From: Tolypothrix brevis GSE-NOS-MK-07-07A
GTDB taxonomy: Bacteria > Cyanobacteriota > Cyanobacteriia > Cyanobacteriales > Nostocaceae
DNA length: 64,000 nucleotides
Assembly: GCA_019358985.1 (NCBI GenBank)
Contig: JAHHIJ010000013.1
Location: forward strand, 62,001-126,000
Direction: 5' to 3'
Every line of letters starts with the position of its first letter. Within the stretch, counting starts at the first letter, position 1. A model generated the notes under the pieces. The model had not been told where the DNA came from. It worked only from the letters and a program-made list of their open reading frames with translations, and made no database searches. The translations under genes and the position numbers were made by a program. Below are positions 16,163 through 24,822 of this stretch, piece by piece.

Positions 16163-19100
16163 TTACATCGGTAGAGTGACGATAAATTTTGCTCCTGCTC
16201 CTGGTTGACTAATAGCAGTGATACTTCCATTATGACGTTCGGCAATTTTGCGGCAGATAGCTAAACCGATGCCGGTGCCATCATATTCGCTACGTCCGTG
16301 GAGACGTTGAAAAACGTTAAAGATGCGACTGAGATATTTTTCCTCAAATCCAATACCTCGATCTTCGATCATGAGATGACAAAGTTCTGAACCGTTAATC
16401 GCTCTAGTAACTTCACTGTAGATTTTGACATAAGGCGGTTCTTGTGGGTGGTGAAATTTGATGGCGTTGCCGAGTAAGTTTTGTAACAATTGGCGCATCT
16501 GGAATGGATCACCGATAATGGTGGCTAACTCACCTACTTCCACACATGCACCGGATTGTTGGATAGTCACTTCTAAATCAGACAAGACCTCTTGTGTTAT
16601 TTGTGCTAAATCTACAGATATAAAAGGTTGTGTTCTGGTGGTAACTCGTGAAAGTGTCAGCAAGTCTTCGATCAAAGTTTGCATTCGTTGAGCCGCGTTT
16701 TGCATCCGTTTGAGATAATCGCTTCCTTGTTCAGTGAATGCATCCCCGCAAGTAGCTTTTAAGCGATCGCCAAATGTTTTGATTTTCCGCAGTGGTTCTT
16801 GTAAATCGTGGGAAGCGATAAAAGCAAATTGTTGCAGTTCATCATTAGAACGGGCTAATTCTTCGCGTTGACGAGTTTCTTGTTCTAAAAGTTGTGCTTG
16901 GGAGACAGCAATACCGATTTGGTCTGCTAGTTGTCGCAAAAGTTCTGTTTCCCAGTTAGTCCAATTACGGGGATGAGCGCACTGATGAGCAACTAGCAGT
17001 CCCCAAAGTTGATTTTTAAAGAGAATCGGCACAACTAAATTAGCTTTAACACCAAACGATTGCAGCATTTTATAGTAGCAAGGATCGATGTTAGTGTTGT
17101 CTACGTCGTGAATAGAACCAATTCTGCCGTGGCGGTATTTTTCGATGTAATGTTCATTAAAGCAAGGGTCAATAATATTTTGTGCTTGAAGCACGGGGAA
17201 ACCGGGAACTACAGCTTCTTTCACTATCGTTCCCGAACCATCCGACCACAACCGAAAGATAAGTACACGGTCAGCCTGTAGCAGTTTTAGCACTTCGGTG
17301 ACGCTGGTGTGGAGAATTTCCTCAATATCTAAAGACTCGCGAATTTTGACGGTGACATCGCTGAACAATTGCGATCGCATGTTTTGTTTGAGTAATTCTT
17401 CTTCAACTCGCTTGCGATCGCTCATATCCATCATCACACCAATCATCCGCACAGCAATGCCAGTATTGTCATAAACGACATAACCGCGATCTAAAATGTC
17501 AGCATAAGATTTATCACCACGCAGAAAGCGGTATTCATTTGACCAGAATTGCTGACCACTAGCGATCGCCCCATTCATATTAGAAACAACCCTAATTTTA
17601 TCTTCTGGGTGTAAGCGATCGTGCCACCACTTGGTATCTAAACTAATGTTTTCTGTCGAATAACCAAGTGTCTGCACATTTTGATTCCACCACGCCTGAT
17701 TTGTCAATAAATCCCAGTCCCGGACAACATCATTAGTCGCACGGACAACTATCTGGAAACGCTCTTCACTCTGGTGCAACTGTTCTTCTGATAGTTTTCG
17801 CTCAGTAATATCCGTATAAGAACCAACCATTCTGATTACATTACCATCTTCATCCCAGTGTGCCTGACCGCGAGCTAAAATCCATTTATAAGTATTATCT
17901 TTACACCGCACTCGATGCTCACTGATGTAAAAGGGGGTTCTTTTGGCAAAGTGGTTTTGAATAACTTGTCTCACCCGAACTATATCATCAGGATGTATTC
18001 GTGTTAAGCATTCATCTAAATGGTTGGAAATCTCTTGCTCTTCATAACCGAGCATTTCTTTCCAGCGAGTTGAGAAAAAAACTTCCGACGTTTTAACGTT
18101 CCAATCCCAGATACCATCATTAGTACCCTGCACAGCTAACTGCCAGCGCTGCTCACTTTCCCTCAGAGCATCTTCCATCTTTTGACGGTCATTGGCTGTA
18201 GCCAGAATATTGGCTACAGCTTGAAGAAAATAAATTTCGTCTTGGCTGAAGTTGCGTGCTTGTGTTGTGTGTGCGCTTAAAATGCCAAAAGGACGCTCTA
18301 AGCCGTGAATAATAACCGACATTCCGCTAACCACCTGATGGTCATGCAGTAGTTGCGGTCCTGTGAACCTAGTTTCTGTACGCAAATCATTGACAATAAC
18401 TGGCTTGTTGGTAAACAAAGTGTAGCCAGCTTGACTATTTATGTCGGCGCCGACGGTTGCCTTTCCTACTAGCCCTGGTTGCCAGCCTACACCCGCGCGT
18501 AACAATAATACCTCACCGTTTGGCAGTAGTTCCAAAACTTTGCAATACTCAACTTTCAGCGATTGGGCAATCAGTGTCACCGCTGAATTCATTAATGTAG
18601 TTAAATCTGTACCAGCTAAAGCGCTTTGGCTAAGTTCTGCCACCAACGCTTGCCGTGAAGCGTAAAGTTCCAGCCTTTCTTCCGTTTGCTTGCGCTTGGT
18701 TATGTCAATTGTCACCCCAGACATTCGCTGTGCCATCCCGGAGGAGTCGCGAAAAACAACTCCTTTACTTGCTGCCCAACCCAGGCTACCATCGTGGGCA
18801 ACAAAGCGATATTCTATATCGTATTCTGCCTCTTTTTGAATCGCCTCGATTACCGAGCGGCTGATATAATTACGATCTTCGGGATGTACACACTCAATAA
18901 AAGCTGCATAAGTAGTCTCAAAACTACCTGGTTCCAAGCCAAAAAGCACTTCTAAGTTATCCGACCAAGTTATTTGATTGGTGACGACATCCCAATCCCA
19001 AGTAGCCATGCGAGCTGCATCTAATGCCATCCGCAATTGCCCTTCTCGCAGTTGCGCTTGCTCTGTTTGCTGTCGTAATGCCTTCACATCAAGGTTAGCT

Positions 19101-19462
19101 TTGATTAAACGACTGACTCGTTGACGCAGTACTTCCCATTGAATCGGTTTGGTAATGTAATCAGTGGCACCCACTGCAAAAGCTTGCTCTACAGATGTTT
19201 GATCGTCAAGAGCGGTAATCATTAAAATGGGTGTGTTCGCACCACCAGGAAGTTTTTGTAATTCGGTGCAGCAGGTAAATCCATCCATCACGGGCATGAT
19301 AGTATCAATCAGCACTATTTCTGGCTGTAGACGAGTATAAGCAGCTAGCGCTTCGGAACCATTACTCGCTTCTGCTACCTGATATCCTGCTTGTTGCATG
19401 AAGTCACACAACTGCATTCTTATTAAATCGTCGTCGTCTACAACCAGAATTAGGTTTGGCAT
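16163..19462 (-). CDS. Multi-domain sensor kinase with a DXCF-type cyanobacteriochrome-like GAF domain
   Basis: The order in this 1099-residue protein is receiver (1-120, IVLIDTIMPVMDG), PAS (about 145-260), GAF (about 270-420), PAS (about 430-550), PAS (about 560-685), GAF (about 700-865), HisKA (His885 in FIASHDLQEPLRKI) and HATPase (about 985-1099, ending DGTGIGLAICRKI). The second GAF has DPCF at 765-768 and a second cysteine, Cys795, in DPCYYKML, followed by VKANLVVPIL and LWGLLVAHQCAHPRNW. The Cys767-Cys795 spacing of 28 equals that of DXCF cyanobacteriochromes such as TePixJ, where both cysteines attach phycoviolobilin. The usual His after the second cysteine is Tyr796 here. A light-sensing kinase that heads the operon with Rcp is inferred. 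Confidence 0.88.
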   Translation of the reverse strand: MPNLILVVDDDDLIRMQLCDFMQQAGYQVAEASNGSEALAAYTRLQPEIVLIDTIMPVMDGFTCCTELQKLPGGANTPILMITALDDQTSVEQAFAVGATDYITKPIQWEVLRQRVSRLIKANLDVKALRQQTEQAQLREGQLRMALDAARMATWDWDVVTNQITWSDNLEVLFGLEPGSFETTYAAFIECVHPEDRNYISRSVIEAIQKEAEYDIEYRFVAHDGSLGWAASKGVVFRDSSGMAQRMSGVTIDITKRKQTEERLELYASRQALVAELSQSALAGTDLTTLMNSAVTLIAQSLKVEYCKVLELLPNGEVLLLRAGVGWQPGLVGKATVGADINSQAGYTLFTNKPVIVNDLRTETRFTGPQLLHDHQVVSGMSVIIHGLERPFGILSAHTTQARNFSQDEIYFLQAVANILATANDRQKMEDALRESEQRWQLAVQGTNDGIWDWNVKTSEVFFSTRWKEMLGYEEQEISNHLDECLTRIHPDDIVRVRQVIQNHFAKRTPFYISEHRVRCKDNTYKWILARGQAHWDEDGNVIRMVGSYTDITERKLSEEQLHQSEERFQIVVRATNDVVRDWDLLTNQAWWNQNVQTLGYSTENISLDTKWWHDRLHPEDKIRVVSNMNGAIASGQQFWSNEYRFLRGDKSYADILDRGYVVYDNTGIAVRMIGVMMDMSDRKRVEEELLKQNMRSQLFSDVTVKIRESLDIEEILHTSVTEVLKLLQADRVLIFRLWSDGSGTIVKEAVVPGFPVLQAQNIIDPCFNEHYIEKYRHGRIGSIHDVDNTNIDPCYYKMLQSFGVKANLVVPILFKNQLWGLLVAHQCAHPRNWTNWETELLRQLADQIGIAVSQAQLLEQETRQREELARSNDELQQFAFIASHDLQEPLRKIKTFGDRLKATCGDAFTEQGSDYLKRMQNAAQRMQTLIEDLLTLSRVTTRTQPFISVDLAQITQEVLSDLEVTIQQSGACVEVGELATIIGDPFQMRQLLQNLLGNAIKFHHPQEPPYVKIYSEVTRAINGSELCHLMIEDRGIGFEEKYLSRIFNVFQRLHGRSEYDGTGIGLAICRKIAERHNGSITAISQPGAGAKFIVTLPM

Positions 19463-19465
19463 GAG

Positions 19466-19522
19466 TCATTAGTCAAGGGTCAATGGTCAAGGGTCAATGG
19501 TCAATGGTCAAGGGTCAAGAGG
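19466..19522. repeat. Heptamer short tandem repeats (caatggt / caagggt)
   Basis: About seven units of the ggtcaat/gggtcaa type lie just upstream of the sensor-kinase start. They occupy the likely 5' leader of the photoreceptor operon. Confidence 0.7.
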
Positions 19523-19637
19523 GAATATAACTTACGGAACTGTCGCACGAAAAACATAAATATAATAAGTTCGTGTAAGCGCTAAAGCGCTTATTTTAGG
19601 CACTGAAGTGCCTACTACTAAGAGTCAAAGGATAAAA

Positions 19638-19868
19638 ACACGAAGTCTCAGGTTCTGAACACGAAGTTTCGAGTTCTGAACACGAAGTCTCAGGTTCTGA
19701 ACACGAAGTCTCAGGTTCTGAACACGAAGTCTCAGGTTCTGAACACGAAGTCTCAGGTTCTGAACACGAAGTCTCAGGTTCTGAACACGAAGTCTCAGGT
19801 TCTGAACACGAAGTTTCGAGTTCTGAACACGAAGTTTCGAGTTCTGAACACGAAGTTTCGAGTTCTGA
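19638..19868. repeat. Minisatellite: 11 head-to-tail copies of a 21-bp unit
   Basis: Eleven units of the form acacgaagtYtcRgRttctg plus one base follow without spacers. Two variants exist: tctcagg (units 1 and 3-8) and tttcgag (units 2 and 9-11). The unit length is a multiple of three and one plus-strand frame stays open (heptapeptide HEVSGSE), but there is no start codon and a TAA precedes it, so it is treated as non-coding. The 571-base gap 19463-20033 otherwise holds a heptamer array, two small palindromes (agcgctaaagcgct and aggcactgaagtgcct, near 19575-19615) and a MITE copy. Confidence 0.9.
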
Positions 19869-19953
19869 GGCTCAAAACCCTAACATTAGTATGACTTACT
19901 TACAAATAATCGAATAACGAACCGCACCAGATCACATAAGCGTGAAAATGAAT

Positions 19954-20024
19954 GTAGAGACGTAGCACTGCTACGTCTAATCAAGGGTTCTAGGTAACGT
20001 ATAATTAAATTCGGTCGATGTCTA
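19954..20024 (-). mobile_element. MITE-family copy in reverse orientation
   Basis: Read on the minus strand it has the family order: end-like gacatcg, aatttaattatacgttacc, aacccttg, then the agacgtagc/gctacgtct hairpin. The outer inverted repeats are degraded compared with the copy at 24408-24497. Confidence 0.55.
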
Positions 20025-20033
20025 AGAGGGTGT

Positions 20034-22814
20034 TTATTGATTCAGGACTCTGTGTAAACTTTGTGATAATTCTTGTGTCGTATAGGGTTTTGGCAAAAAG
20101 GCTGCGTGTTGAGATATTTTATTTAATAAGACTTGCTCGGTTGTTGGCAATCCACTGACTGCGATAATAGGCAGTAAGGGATTCATTTTTTTCAAAGTGT
20201 TAATGGTGGTGGCTCCATCCATGTTGGGCATCATCATATCAATAATTGCGGCTTTAATTTCGTTTTTATACTGAGCATACAGTGCGATCGCCTCAATGCC
20301 ATCACTTGCTGTAATTGTTTTGTAGTTATATTTTTCTAAAGAGGTTGTGGTAATGTCGCGAATAGACGCTTCGTCATCGACAATCAAAATCAATTCTTCA
20401 TGTCCGCTGAGTGTTTCTTGATTTTCTTCTTGCCGCATTGCATCTGGATTCATCGCTGGCAAATAAACTTGAAATTTTGTACCAATAGCGATCGCACTTG
20501 ACACGGTGATAAAGCCTCCGTGACCTTTAACAATACCCATTACTGTTGAAAGTCCTAAACCTGTACCTTTCCCAAACTCTTTTGTGGTGAAAAATGGCTC
20601 AAAAATTCTCTCTAATGTTTCTTGAGAAATGCCAATTCCTGTATCTGCAACGCTCAAGAGTATGTAAGAACCAACTTTGGCATCAAGATGCATTCTGGCA
20701 AAGTTTTCATCAATGAAGATATTCTTAGCAGAAATGTTTAATCTGCCACCATTAGGCATAGCATCACGAGCATTGACACACAAATTCATCAATACCTGAT
20801 GTATTTGGGTGCTATCGCCACGAATTTGCCATAATTCTGGTTCAATTTCTTTCTCAAGTCTAATTGATTTAGGAAATGTTTGCTCCATAATTTGCTTCAT
20901 TTCTAAAATCTGATGTTTTAGCTGAAGCGTAGTGCGATCGCCTTCAATTCCCCGCGCAAAAGAAAGCACTTGTTTAACTAAAGTTGCACCGCGTTTGGCG
21001 TTGTTTTCTACTATTGATAGTACCTTGAGACTGCGCTCATCCGAAAGTTTTGCCTTTAACAGTGGCACTGACATTAAAATCGGTGACAGCATATTATTTA
21101 AATCATGAGCAATCCCACTAGCAAGTGTGCCGATACTCTCCATCCGCTGGGCGCGTAAAAATTGCGTCTCTAGTTGTTTTTTCTGTGTTATGTCAGTATC
21201 TACAACCAAAATGGATTTAGCTTTTTGATGCTCATCGCGAACTAAAGTCCAACGACTTTCAACGATGATTTTTTTCCCCGATTTAGTCTGCTTTTCTAAC
21301 TCTCCCTGCCAATTTCCATCTTTCAAAACAGTCTGATAAATTTCTTGCTGCGGCAACCTTTCATGATCTAATTCATTAATATTCTTGCACATAGCTTCTT
21401 CAGCTTTCCAACCATAAAGCTTTTCGGCGCTTTTATTCCATAATAAAATTTTGTTGGATAAATCTCGCAGAACAATTGCATCTGTAGAAATATCAAGTAA
21501 TGCTGCTTGTTCGCGGATTTGCTGTTCTGCTTGTTTGCGTTTGGTAATGTCTTGGAAATAAACATATAATCCTTCTTTTGATGGATATACATGTACTGCG
21601 AACCATGTATCAAGTGGCGGGTAGAATTCTTCAAATTGGATGCTAATTTGCTGAGTTACTGCATTGTGATATTCTCGGTAAAATGTAGAATCCACAGCTT
21701 GGGGAAACTCATCCCAAAGATTTTTACCAAGTAGTTCTTCTTTGTTTCTTTGTAATAGTGGCTCGGCTTGTTTATTAATATAGATGAAGCGCCATTCATT
21801 ATCTAAAGCAAAAAAGCCATCGGCGATACTTTCAAAAATATTTGTAATTCTATTTTGCGTTGCTTGTTCCTGTGCCAATATTTGTAAACGTTCTTTTTCA
21901 GCTTCCTTGCGTTCTGTGATATCCTCAACTACATAAGCAAATCTCTGAGGGTTATGGCAACATGCAGCAATTGAGGAGACAGTAGCTCTGAGCCATTTTT
22001 TAGTGTCTCCAGTTTCGTGAAGATATTCAAAGCTGACGGGCGATCGCGTTTTTTCTGCTTGATGGTAGTGATTAATCCACTCACGTACATACTTGTGAGG
22101 TACACCTATATTGCTCGCAAAGCGGTTTTTCATCGCTTCGGGAGTAGCTCCAAAAAATTTGGCGCTAGCAGCATTGTCAGAAATATGCCGGATGTCATCA
22201 TACCTTAGCTCCACAGTTCCCATCATCATCGGTGCGCTGTCAAAAAAGCTACGGAGTGTACATTCACTTTGATGTAGTGCTTCTTTTGCTTGGTTGTAGT
22301 CAGTTTTAATGCTTGCTAATTCAGTTAAATTCCGCCGGATTTCTAATTGTCTAATTATCAGACGGCTAATAGCTTTGAGTGCTTCTAACTGTTCGTCATT
22401 AATTTGGCGTGGTTTTTGATCAACTACACACACAGTCCCGATCGTATCTCCGCTTGGTGTGATCAAGGGTACACCAGCGTAAAATCTTACATAAGGTTCA
22501 GAGGTAACTACAGAAGCTGAAGCATATCGTTCATCAGCCAAGGTGTCCGGAATAATTAAAGCATCGTCTTTTTCGATGCAAAACGGACAAAACCCAATAT
22601 CTCTAGGCATTTGCTGTACATCCAGCCCGATTTTGGCTTTGAACCAGTGACGTTGACTATCTATAAGATTAATTACGGCGATCGGTGTGCCACAAATTTG
22701 CGCGGCTAAAAATGCCAGATCATCAAATACCTGTTCTGGTGGAGTGTCGAGAATTTGATACTGACGCAAAGCCTCAAGTCTTTTTGCTTCGTTTTTAACT
22801 GTTAAAGTATTCAT
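20034..22814 (-). CDS. Hybrid histidine kinase, GAF-PAS-PAS-PAS-HisKA-HATPase-REC
   Basis: This 926-residue protein starts at ATG 22814 with AGGA seven bases upstream. An N-terminal GAF domain (about 15-165) has CGTPIAVINLIDSQRHWFKA and GFCPFCIEKDDALIIPD; it lacks the bilin-binding cysteine context. Three PAS segments follow (about 180-305, 315-430 and 440-555). The kinase core has LASGIAHDLNNMLSPIL and GKGTGLGLSTVMGIVKGHGG. The receiver (about 800-926) has LIVDDEASIRDI and the Asp in AAIIDMMMPNMDG. From the last PAS onward it is strikingly similar to the gene at 13670-15556, so the two look like products of a duplication. It could share the Rcp phosphorelay, but a long repeat-filled gap separates it from the photoreceptor operon. 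Confidence 0.92.
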   Translation of the reverse strand: MNTLTVKNEAKRLEALRQYQILDTPPEQVFDDLAFLAAQICGTPIAVINLIDSQRHWFKAKIGLDVQQMPRDIGFCPFCIEKDDALIIPDTLADERYASASVVTSEPYVRFYAGVPLITPSGDTIGTVCVVDQKPRQINDEQLEALKAISRLIIRQLEIRRNLTELASIKTDYNQAKEALHQSECTLRSFFDSAPMMMGTVELRYDDIRHISDNAASAKFFGATPEAMKNRFASNIGVPHKYVREWINHYHQAEKTRSPVSFEYLHETGDTKKWLRATVSSIAACCHNPQRFAYVVEDITERKEAEKERLQILAQEQATQNRITNIFESIADGFFALDNEWRFIYINKQAEPLLQRNKEELLGKNLWDEFPQAVDSTFYREYHNAVTQQISIQFEEFYPPLDTWFAVHVYPSKEGLYVYFQDITKRKQAEQQIREQAALLDISTDAIVLRDLSNKILLWNKSAEKLYGWKAEEAMCKNINELDHERLPQQEIYQTVLKDGNWQGELEKQTKSGKKIIVESRWTLVRDEHQKAKSILVVDTDITQKKQLETQFLRAQRMESIGTLASGIAHDLNNMLSPILMSVPLLKAKLSDERSLKVLSIVENNAKRGATLVKQVLSFARGIEGDRTTLQLKHQILEMKQIMEQTFPKSIRLEKEIEPELWQIRGDSTQIHQVLMNLCVNARDAMPNGGRLNISAKNIFIDENFARMHLDAKVGSYILLSVADTGIGISQETLERIFEPFFTTKEFGKGTGLGLSTVMGIVKGHGGFITVSSAIAIGTKFQVYLPAMNPDAMRQEENQETLSGHEELILIVDDEASIRDITTTSLEKYNYKTITASDGIEAIALYAQYKNEIKAAIIDMMMPNMDGATTINTLKKMNPLLPIIAVSGLPTTEQVLLNKISQHAAFLPKPYTTQELSQSLHRVLNQ

Positions 22815-23367
22815 CAAATTTTCCTAACAATTGCTCAATTACAACTTGCCCTTGTCTTATTTCTGGTTGCTGCTCGCTTCAACAACCAGGGAAGCTGTAA
22901 GGATGATGGCTTGAGAATGCTGCATACCTAAATCTTTACAACAGCCATACACAGTAAGCCAAAAACTTGCCTTGCCCTTGATTTGCCCAGATGCACTAGT
23001 AGAGCGATCGCTTTATTTGAAAGCTTTAAACAAGTCACTATCCGGATATCTAAAAAAATCAGCAGGTAAGATCATCACTGTCCCTATAGTAATATCTCTT
23101 TAGGAGGATGACAGTTTTATTTATAAATTCAGCAAATACACTTAATAAATACATTAACTACGTATTTATTGGCATTTTTTTTGAGGAAAAGGCTGCTAAA
23201 ACTAGACTTTTACGTTTAACTACTTAGTATTTATAGCGTAAATGAAGTAATAAGGGAAGGCAAGGAGACGAGGGAGAAATTCCTGTTTATCCCCCTGCTC
23301 CCTTGCCCTCTTGTTTGTTTAAATTAAGCAGCGTGCCAGCAAAGCTTAAACTGAAGAGTAGATACTG
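22815..23367. promoter_or_regulatory. 553-base intergenic region between divergent genes
   Basis: No gene was found. It must contain the promoters of the hybrid kinase (minus) and of moaE (plus). It is AT-rich at about 23080-23240. It also contains a purine-rich then pyrimidine-rich fold-back (gggaaggcaaggagacgagg, near 23257, against ctgctcccttgccctctt, near 23293) of the intergenic repeat type seen elsewhere in the window. Confidence 0.45.
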
Positions 23368-23874
23368 ATGCCGAATAATATGAACTCAGTTAAGACGACA
23401 ACTCCTGCCTCCGTGATTAAACCAAGTGTTAAAGATAGCTTTGGGATTACTTTTGCACCCTTGTCTGTTGAGGAAGCCTATGCTAAGGCAGACGATGAAG
23501 CCAATGGTGCGATCGTGCTGATGAGTGGAATGGTTCGCAATCAAACAGATGGTAAAGCTGTGATGTCACTGGAGTACCAAGCTTATGAACCGATGGCGCT
23601 ACGGGTATTTTATCAAATTGCGGCTGATATTCGCTCCTCTTGGTCTGATGTGAGTCGAGTTGTGATTTATCATCGCGTTGGGCATTTAAAAATTGGCGAA
23701 ATCAGCGTTTTAGTAGCGGTGGGTTGTCCTCATCGTCGTGAAGCGTTTGAAGCTTGCCGTTATGCTATTGATACCCTCAAACATACTGCACCGATATGGA
23801 AAAAAGAACATTGGCAAGACGGTTCCAGTAGCTGGGTAAGCATTGGTGCTTGTGAAGCTCAAAATTGTGAATAA
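23368..23874 (+). CDS. moaE: Molybdopterin synthase catalytic subunit MoaE
   Basis: MoaE converts precursor Z (cPMP) to molybdopterin using the MoaD thiocarboxylate. The 168-residue product contains the family blocks GAIVLMSGMVRNQTDGKAVMSLEYQAYEPMA (about 49-79), SRVVIYHRVGHLKIGEISVLVAV (about 95-117), HRREAFEACRYAIDTLKHTAPIWKKE with the conserved catalytic lysines, and the end GSSSWVSI. About 25 N-terminal residues precede the usual start; ATG 23380 is an alternative. The molybdenum cofactor would serve nitrate reductase in this kind of organism. No other moa gene is nearby. Confidence 0.93.
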   Translation: MPNNMNSVKTTTPASVIKPSVKDSFGITFAPLSVEEAYAKADDEANGAIVLMSGMVRNQTDGKAVMSLEYQAYEPMALRVFYQIAADIRSSWSDVSRVVIYHRVGHLKIGEISVLVAVGCPHRREAFEACRYAIDTLKHTAPIWKKEHWQDGSSSWVSIGACEAQNCE

Positions 23875-24081
23875 AGGGACTGGGGAGTAGAGACGCTTGG
23901 AATCGAAAAGAATCTTCATATTTCTTAATCCTAATCCCCAGTCCCTAGTCCCAGCTTCATAATTTGTTTTAATTGTTTACATTTTTCTCAGTTGATATTG
24001 CAGTTTGTAAAAGTTTTTTGTATCCCAAAGGACTATTCCTTTAGACTGATCAACAATGGGAAAAAGTTGGGATATCCAAAC

Positions 24082-24402
24082 ATGCATTCAGTCAACTTGA
24101 TTTGTCACGAATTTGTAGTTGCTGTTTCTTTTGTGGCTTGTATTGCTGGTTTATTGCTTCTGTGGGGGAGCAAGCAACAAAAAAATGAATGGGAAGAAAC
24201 AGAACGAATTCTGTTAAGAATGAGCTTTACTTACTGGTTAGTTTACTGCGTAGCTTTTGGTATTGAGAAGGTAATTTTACCAGAATGGTCAGCAGTAGTG
24301 ATGTCGTTGAGAATGACAACAGCATTGTCATATTTATTAACATTTTCTTGTATTCTTAGCCTGCCGCTACACAAATTTGCAGTGCATGAGGTTGAAGAAT
24401 AG
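24082..24402 (+). CDS. Small membrane protein of unknown function
   Basis: This is about 106 residues with probably three membrane helices: FVVAVSFVACIAGLLLLWG, a middle one around FTYWLVYCVAFGI, and MTTALSYLLTFSCILSLPL near the C-terminus. No family was recognised. ATG 24082 is preferred because the frame upstream (to 23992) is not protein-like and lacks a better start. It lies downstream of moaE on the same strand, after a 200-base gap with a purine/pyrimidine repeat, and is followed closely by a MITE at 24408. Confidence 0.5.
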   Translation: MHSVNLICHEFVVAVSFVACIAGLLLLWGSKQQKNEWEETERILLRMSFTYWLVYCVAFGIEKVILPEWSAVVMSLRMTTALSYLLTFSCILSLPLHKFAVHEVEE

Positions 24403-24407
24403 TTATT

Positions 24408-24497
24408 AGACATCTCCAGAAATTAATTATGCGTTGCACCAAACCCTTGTAGAGACGTAGCAGTGCTACGTCTCTACATATGACTCTGGAGATGTCT
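24408..24497. mobile_element. Complete 90-bp MITE with 13-bp inverted ends and 6-bp direct repeat
   Basis: The ends are perfect: agacatctccaga (24408-24420) and tctggagatgtct (24485-24497). The interior has attaattatgcgttgcacc and the cgtagca/tgctacg hairpin (24451-24477). The flanks gttatt (24402-24407 and 24498-24503) are identical and look like a target duplication. This is the best-preserved copy in the window. Confidence 0.8.
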
Positions 24498-24523
24498 GTT
24501 ATTTGTGAGTGGACAAATTCCTA

Positions 24524-24817
24524 TTACTTTCTCATGGCTATAGCGATCGCATCTTCCAGTTTATCCTGATCCAAAATGGTTAGGATAAACACCTCTTGCA
24601 CCGTTTTACCTTGACGTGCGATTACCTTAAAACCTCCGCGAATCGGTACAGACACGCGCAATTGCATGTGTGGGCAATGACCTCTCACACGTCCAATCAC
24701 TCCCGGCGTGACAGTTTGCAGTCCCTCGTGGTGGCAGAGACGTTCTAAAATGGGGATAAGACCGGGAATGTGGGTTGAGTGATTCCAGACTAATCTGGCA
24801 TCCTTAGGTTTGCCCAT
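24524..24817 (-). CDS. DUF2103 family protein
   Basis: The 97-residue protein (start ATG 24817) carries the block ARLVWNHSTHIPGLIPILERL, then GVIGRVRGHCPHMQLRVSVPIRGGFKVIARQGKTVQEVFI. His and Cys residues (NHSTH, GHCPH) could hold a metal. The family is known from cyanobacteria but has no proven function. It starts only five bases after the clpS stop codon, so the two form an operon, hinting at a link with protein turnover. Confidence 0.8.
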   Translation of the reverse strand: MGKPKDARLVWNHSTHIPGLIPILERLCHHEGLQTVTPGVIGRVRGHCPHMQLRVSVPIRGGFKVIARQGKTVQEVFILTILDQDKLEDAIAIAMRK

Positions 24818-24822
24818 TGTGA

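Noticed and set aside
19638-19868. Possible CRISPR array
   Set aside because: The 21-bp units are directly head to tail with no spacers, and no cas gene lies in the window.
20034-22814. N-terminal GAF domain as a second photoreceptor
   Set aside because: It has Cys residues in GFCPFCIEK but lacks the DXCF motif, the VKANLVVPI block and the bilin-type context, so it looks like an ordinary GAF domain.
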